This document shows positions 59,201 to 64,000 of a stretch of 64,000 nt of DNA, piece after piece. Position numbers and translations under genes: made by a program. Under the pieces are notes generated by a model that ran no database searches, was not told the DNA's origin, and saw only the letters and a list, made by a program, of their open reading frames with translations. The stretch is from Wolfiporia cocos (taxonomy: Eukaryota > Basidiomycota > Agaricomycetes > Polyporales > Phaeolaceae): contig JACCLO010000007.1 in assembly GCA_029448655.1 (NCBI GenBank), forward strand, positions 1,240,001-1,304,000, in the 5' to 3' direction. Every line of letters starts with the position of its first letter. The stretch's first letter is position 1.

Positions 59201-59551
59201 GTTAGACTAAGATGTAGCTAGAAGGCGACGACAACGAAGAGCAAGCCGTCAGTACCATCACCGGCGCGATCGCGAGTTTCATGCGGGATCGTAATCGCTC
59301 GATATGGCAAGCGTAGTGTTTGCGAACTCGCGTGTATCATGATCAGTGTGCAGATCGATACATGTCACAAGCCGATTTTCTCCAATTAGCTTGCGACTAG
59401 GGACAACCCTTATCTTATCTAAGCGCCCGCCTATGCATCACGTGCAAGGACCCCGAACACCCCACACGTGCCTACACAGACCCCGGACACCCTTACTGTG
59501 GCTCTACACCTACGATAGGGTTTACCATACTCTAAACGGTCTATCAGCTTA
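59201..59551. other. Upstream region of the cyclodeaminase-family gene
   Basis: Promoter DNA of the minus-strand gene runs into repeat-like DNA (GACCCCGAACACCCC / GACCCCGGACACCC at about 59450 and 59480). No gene is recognised. Confidence 0.4.
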
Positions 59552-59900
59552 TGTAATACTGTATAGTAGCCAAACATGTACAAACAGCCTACGAGCATAT
59601 ATACCAGCCAGACGAGCAGGGAGCACCCCAGACTCGTCTTGGCCTTTGTTGCCTTGAGTAGCCTCAGACTAGGAATACGCTTCCACGCAAGTAATATTCC
59701 CCTGAGTAGTTGCTTGAGAATACGCTTGTGTCATAAGACGAGTCTCCACCCCGTTCTGAGTTCATTCCAGAACAACCCCGGCGCACTAGGGGCAAGGTGC
59801 ATTGTTCATTCGCCCTCGAGTTGACTTCGGTCGATTCGGGTGTATAAACTCTTATCCTCCCGTATCCCAGGGACAAGGGACAGGGTTCTGGGGGATTACA
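59552..59900 (+). repeat. Candidate 5' LTR of the Ty3/gypsy element
   Basis: The segment starts TGTAATACTG and ends GGGGGATTACA, an inverted TGTAAT/ATTACA pair with TG..CA ends. It has a TATATA motif near 59598, and a 600-base leader follows before the Gag start. Other ATTACA ends exist (about 60062), the 3' LTR is outside the window, and no clear tRNA primer site follows. The boundary is therefore tentative. Confidence 0.35.
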
Positions 59901-60502
59901 CTTGTGAACAGCGTGTAGGGGACCACTCCTACCGTTGCTTCTAAGCTACTGGGCCACCGTCGTGCAACGCGGCGTAAAGGCTTTGGGTTACATCCCCACC
60001 GTAGTAACTGTGCACCCGACGCGAAATAATCAAAGGCGTTAAGGGGCCCTACGGCAGATTACAGAGGCACTGGGCACCTATTTTCGCGCATTACCGCGCC
60101 GACTATACAGGCATTACCGCCCCCCCGTTACTATACAACCCAGCGCCCCACCAGGCGGCTGAAGAGGCGCGACACAGCCTGTCCATACGGCCACTTGGCC
60201 CCATACGATAGTTTTTTAGACCCTCCATCCAAAGGGTTTAGATCCCGTGCCCCCGGTATCCCGAATTAGCTTCGGGGCTGGACAAGGTTTCGGAGGCAGG
60301 AATTACTAGCCGGCTTTGGGAAGAAAACCCCTTAGCGTTTCTTGGCACATCTCCGAAAAGAGGTGGTTCCTGAATAGAGTGGACATCGACTGTTCATAGT
60401 TACCACCCCGATCGCAGCTATAGGCTGATCCACAGTGGGCGGGTAGCGCAGTCAAACGTCGCGACTCTACATTCCTTACATAACACTTCCTACTTACGTA
60501 CA
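59901..60502 (+). other. Leader region of the Ty3/gypsy element
   Basis: The region between the candidate LTR and the Gag ATG holds no convincing gene. A standard primer-binding TGG sequence close to the LTR end is not obvious. Confidence 0.35.
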
Positions 60503-63500
60503 ATGGCCGCCCCTCACAACCTCGACTACATCCGCAACCCTCGGCCCCCGCGCAATCCTTTTGACACCCCGGCCGACGTCCCGCTTCCACCCTCGGTCAA
60601 CCCGTTCCAACCCGGCCAATGGGTGAACTACCAGATGCACGGCCTCCCCGACGACTTCGCACTCCTGTCAGTCGCGGATAGCATCCATGCCCCACGCCAT
60701 GACATCGAAATTGCCCCGGTCCACACCGAAACGATCGGGCAAGCATCCCCCGGTCGTTCGCTCGCACACGGAGCATCGGTAGAAGACCAAGGTCCCGGCA
60801 TCGAACGGTTGGACGAGGCATTCCACCTGGCACGGGAACAGTCGAACACGATTCGTGGAGCAAGTCCCCTCGCCCACATCGACTCGCCCCTAGCCATGCG
60901 GTGGGCGTTCCCCCCCAACCCAACCGCGGCAGATTTCGGTTTTCGGTGTCAGACGGTAGCCGCGACAATGGTTCAAACCGGTGTGTGGAACGCCGATATG
61001 GGAGCACGATTCCTGCGGGAGGCACAACGTCTCCAAGCAGATGCAATCGCGGCAGGAGATGCGGCCTCGTTACGCAGCCAGCACTCCGCCCCCCGTCGGT
61101 CAGTACCATCAGTTCCGGAAGAACGTTTCCGGCCGGTTGAAAATTGGGTGAGGTCCGTCCACATGGGATCTCCCCCCCCGGTAAACTCGGCCACCCGCCC
61201 AGCATCCAACGGCTCCAGGCAGACGAACCCATTCCTGCCCGGATACACCCCCCCGGTCCTTACGCCCCAGGTCCCCTTCTCGGTCATGGCAGCACAGCCC
61301 CCGGTCCCTCCGTCGGTAGCACCACGGACGGCGCATGTGAACACCTGGAGAGCCGCGCCTCTCCCGGGAACGCGTGCGTCCATGTGGCGGCCCGAGAAAC
61401 CGGCGAGCTCGCAATGGGATGCCTACTCAATGCTCCCGGAGCCGCAGCCTGACCCCCGGTACAAGTCCAAGGTGCGCGAACCCGAACCCTTCACCGGCGA
61501 AAACTTCATCGCCTGGGTAATGCGCCTGAAACTGTACATCGACGACAACCGGCCGCTGCTCTTCACAGACAGCAAGAAAATCGGCACGGCCATCTCGTTG
61601 ATACGGGGACCAAAGGTAGACTCATGGGTAACGGCCTTCACGAGGGAACATTACCGTGACGGACAATGGCATCTGAGTTGGTTACGCTTCATTTGGGAGC
61701 TACACCAGAAATTCGACGACCCCGACTTGGAAAAGAAGTCGGCAGTCGCCGCAGAAAAACTCAGCATGACCATCGGCAAGGGCGAGGAGTACTTCCAGGA
61801 GCTGGAGAGACTTCTTTCGGAAGCAAAATATGACAAGGAGAACCAGATTGTTCATCGCTGGGTCACCTCCGCCATCCCGAAAGAAATCTATACGGCAGTA
61901 CACTCCGCATTCGTCGCCGCCACGGTAAACGACAAAACGCAACGCGGTTACAACGTCCAGATCCCCGAGGACTACGAATCCTGGAAACAGGCAATCCTCC
62001 GGACGGACAATGCGATGCGTCGTCTCCGTGACGAAGAAAGGCTGCGCCACGGTCGTGACACGGGTAAGGGCGTCGCCGACAAGGGAAAGGGTCGGGCGAC
62101 AACATCGTCATCAGGAACCACGCGGTCCGAGCCCACCGCGGAAGAACGGGCCAACTTGCTCAAGAGGAAGTGCCACTCTTGCAGCAAGACACAAGCAGAG
62201 GCACCAGGGAAGGGCTGCAACAAGCCCGTCTGGCACCAACCCAACTGGAAGCCCCGAGCAGCTACCAGCGGAGGAAACACCGGTGCCGGACCCTCACAAC
62301 CGGCGCGCACCCGCCAGGCCGTCGAAGCACCACCAGCAGAAAAAGTCCTTGGGGAAGTATCCCAGGAGGACTTCGTGCGAATGGTGTCGGCATGGGCCAA
62401 GGAAAATCCGGAGGCTGCGAAGGAAGCCGGATTCACTCAGGTACGTCCCCTCTCTAATAATAAATTTTCAGTTCTGGAGATCGAGGAACCAGTAAATGTC
62501 TCTATCTCCGAATCTGCCTCGGAGGGTAACGAACCGGTGGATGGACTATATGGGCTAGGAACCGGGGCCCCGATATTTGATTACATATCTGTACCACGTT
62601 CAGTAGATTTGGCGCCTGGTGACGACGACGGAGCTTCAACATGCTCCGACAATTCGTTTGTAACAGCCTCAGAGGAGCCTCCCACCGGAGCTTGGCGGGA
62701 GGATAAAACCGTGCTTAATTCCTCTATTGTAAACAATGTAAACTATGTGCCAATGGACGTAGACCCGGTTGTAGACTCAGATGTGCAGATGGCAGACGCA
62801 TCTAAGCCTACAGTCCAGAAAAAGACGGAAAAGAAAATGCGGCGTCGACGAGCCAAGAAGAAGGCTGTCACGCTCGACATATACCTAGACCACCCGCGGG
62901 CAATCCCCCCTGAGCGCAAAAGCGAAGGAGCCGCGGGTTACGATCTTCACTCTGCGGAGGAAGTCGTTATACCAAACGGGAAACGTATCACCATGGACAC
63001 CGGCATAATGATCCGAATGCCACCCGGTGTATACGGCCGCATAGCTCCACGATCTGGACTCGCCTTGAAGGGAGTCGACGTGGAGGCCGGAGTAGTCGAC
63101 GAAGACTACACCGGTCGGTTAAAAGTCATACTGAATAATCAAACTGGAACAGATTATCAGGTCGAGTACGGGGACAGAATCGCCCAGTTTATACTCGAAT
63201 GCAATATGACACCAGACACGCGCATAGTAAAGAGCATTAGGGAAACCAGACGCGGAACACAGGGGTTCGGCTCTACTGGTGAGAAACTCAGAGGGAATGT
63301 AGTGGTAATCCAGACGGGAAAACGGGGAAGGCAGATCGAAGTACCGATCACCCTCCACCGCCCTGACGGACGCACCCTCTTCACAAAGGCACTGATAGAC
63401 TCCGGTTCAACGGGATCGGTCATCAGTCGTGCCTACGTGGAGGAACACAAACTCGAGCAACTCCCACTAGACCGACCCATCAAACTGTACAACGCTGACG

Positions 63501-64000
63501 GTAGTACCAACGCTGCGGGCAAAATGACGCACTATGTCGAACTCCAGATGCAGATCGACACGCATTTGGAGATGCGCAAGTTCCACGTCACTGAGCTGAG
63601 CTCAGCTGACATATTCCTCGGCTTCGATTGGTTGGAAGATCACAACCCCACCATCGACTGGAAGAAACGCCGAATCACCTTCACCTGCGACTGCGAACAT
63701 GAGCAGATCGAGGACGGTGACCATATTTATTACATCTTTGCTGACGCATGGTTACGAAATAGGGACGAGTGCCGGGCGGATATTGCTGAGCGAGTCCGCG
63801 CGACGAAGGCAACCGAGATCGCCATCGCCACCGGCAAAACCACGGAAGCCAAGACTTTCGAGGAAGTGGTCCCCGAGTACTTGCACGAATTTGAAGACGT
63901 GTTTAAGGAAACGGAATTCGACCAACTCCCCGAAAGGCGACCGTGGGATCACGCCATAGAACTCCTACCAAATTCCGAACCCTACGCCGGCAAGATCTAT
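60503..64000 (+). CDS. Ty3/gypsy Gag-dUTPase-protease-reverse transcriptase polyprotein, partial
   Basis: From the ATG at 60503 the frame is open for 1166 codons to the window edge. Residues 1-320 are Pro-rich. The capsid region lies near 325-540 (EPFTGENFIAWVMRLKLYID, FIWELHQKFDDPDLEKKSA). A Cys/His group follows at residues 557-578 with spacing CX2CX11CX5H, not the usual CX2CX4HX4C. Residues 790-926 form a trimeric-type dUTPase with all five motifs: GAAGYDLHSAE, APRSGLALKG, AGVVDEDYTGRL, VEYGDRIAQFIL and RGTQGFGSTG. A retropepsin follows with LIDSGSTGSVIS (catalytic Asp966), then ADIFLGFDWLEDHNP and the start of RT (ELLPNSEPYAGKIY). RT core, RNase H and integrase lie beyond the window. The open frame suggests a young copy. 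Confidence 0.93.
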   Translation, partial: MAAPHNLDYIRNPRPPRNPFDTPADVPLPPSVNPFQPGQWVNYQMHGLPDDFALLSVADSIHAPRHDIEIAPVHTETIGQASPGRSLAHGASVEDQGPGIERLDEAFHLAREQSNTIRGASPLAHIDSPLAMRWAFPPNPTAADFGFRCQTVAATMVQTGVWNADMGARFLREAQRLQADAIAAGDAASLRSQHSAPRRSVPSVPEERFRPVENWVRSVHMGSPPPVNSATRPASNGSRQTNPFLPGYTPPVLTPQVPFSVMAAQPPVPPSVAPRTAHVNTWRAAPLPGTRASMWRPEKPASSQWDAYSMLPEPQPDPRYKSKVREPEPFTGENFIAWVMRLKLYIDDNRPLLFTDSKKIGTAISLIRGPKVDSWVTAFTREHYRDGQWHLSWLRFIWELHQKFDDPDLEKKSAVAAEKLSMTIGKGEEYFQELERLLSEAKYDKENQIVHRWVTSAIPKEIYTAVHSAFVAATVNDKTQRGYNVQIPEDYESWKQAILRTDNAMRRLRDEERLRHGRDTGKGVADKGKGRATTSSSGTTRSEPTAEERANLLKRKCHSCSKTQAEAPGKGCNKPVWHQPNWKPRAATSGGNTGAGPSQPARTRQAVEAPPAEKVLGEVSQEDFVRMVSAWAKENPEAAKEAGFTQVRPLSNNKFSVLEIEEPVNVSISESASEGNEPVDGLYGLGTGAPIFDYISVPRSVDLAPGDDDGASTCSDNSFVTASEEPPTGAWREDKTVLNSSIVNNVNYVPMDVDPVVDSDVQMADASKPTVQKKTEKKMRRRRAKKKAVTLDIYLDHPRAIPPERKSEGAAGYDLHSAEEVVIPNGKRITMDTGIMIRMPPGVYGRIAPRSGLALKGVDVEAGVVDEDYTGRLKVILNNQTGTDYQVEYGDRIAQFILECNMTPDTRIVKSIRETRRGTQGFGSTGEKLRGNVVVIQTGKRGRQIEVPITLHRPDGRTLFTKALIDSGSTGSVISRAYVEEHKLEQLPLDRPIKLYNADGSTNAAGKMTHYVELQMQIDTHLEMRKFHVTELSSADIFLGFDWLEDHNPTIDWKKRRITFTCDCEHEQIEDGDHIYYIFADAWLRNRDECRADIAERVRATKATEIAIATGKTTEAKTFEEVVPEYLHEFEDVFKETEFDQLPERRPWDHAIELLPNSEPYAGKIY

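Noticed and set aside
1..64000. CRISPR arrays, bacterial operons or rRNA genes
   Set aside because: The window is intron-rich fungal DNA; no regularly spaced short repeats or rRNA sequence is seen.

Overview
The window looks like nuclear DNA of a filamentous basidiomycete, probably an Agaricomycete. The evidence is short phase-consistent introns (mostly 45-70 nt) in almost every gene, conserved fungal housekeeping proteins, and Ty3/gypsy plus Ngaro-type retroelements. The species is not identifiable from sequence alone. Gene models below were spliced by hand: each exon set keeps one reading frame from start to stop.

Gene-dense left part (0.8-19.4 kb): a SigF-like NTF2-fold protein with a membrane tail; a three-finger C2H2 protein; a conserved fungal protein of unknown function (minus); the mitochondrial import receptor TOM70 (minus), divergent from the diphthamide gene DPH2; a decayed acyltransferase-like gene (minus); squalene epoxidase ERG1; and an EOS1-type N-glycosylation protein. 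Repeat-rich block (21.5-26.8 kb): a MULE-like non-autonomous element with a perfect 9-bp target duplication contains a second inverted-repeat element. A relative of that second element sits inside a second acyltransferase-like gene, which also carries a stop codon. Both relatives carry outward-facing tRNA-like sequences (Pol III A and B boxes) near their two ends. A 715-aa disordered/coiled-coil protein gene (minus) follows at 27.0-29.2 kb, then a 77-bp near-perfect palindrome at 29.8 kb.

Plastic middle part (30.3-47.1 kb): a unit carrying a small secreted Thr-rich protein gene occurs three times. Copy 1 is separated from copies 2 and 3 by about 9 kb of mobile DNA: a transposase remnant, a complete-looking 5.2-kb Ngaro-type tyrosine-recombinase retrotransposon with split direct repeats, and a 117-bp hairpin element. 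Copy 3 has lost its ATG and has a 688-bp solo LTR (5-bp target duplication) in its upstream region. The 3' part of each unit copies the 5' flank of the next real gene, YPP1/TTC7, and the duplicated part stops just before its start codon.

Right part (47.1-64 kb): YPP1 (TPR protein), an MFS transporter of the 14-helix drug:H+ type, an 806-aa coiled-coil protein, an ornithine cyclodeaminase/mu-crystallin family enzyme (minus), and the 5' part of a Ty3/gypsy retroelement. Its reading frame is open to the window edge and encodes Gag, a complete dUTPase domain, protease and the start of reverse transcriptase. The housekeeping genes act in separate pathways (sterols, diphthamide, mitochondrial import, ER glycosylation, plasma-membrane PI4-kinase scaffolding); I see no metabolic gene cluster.
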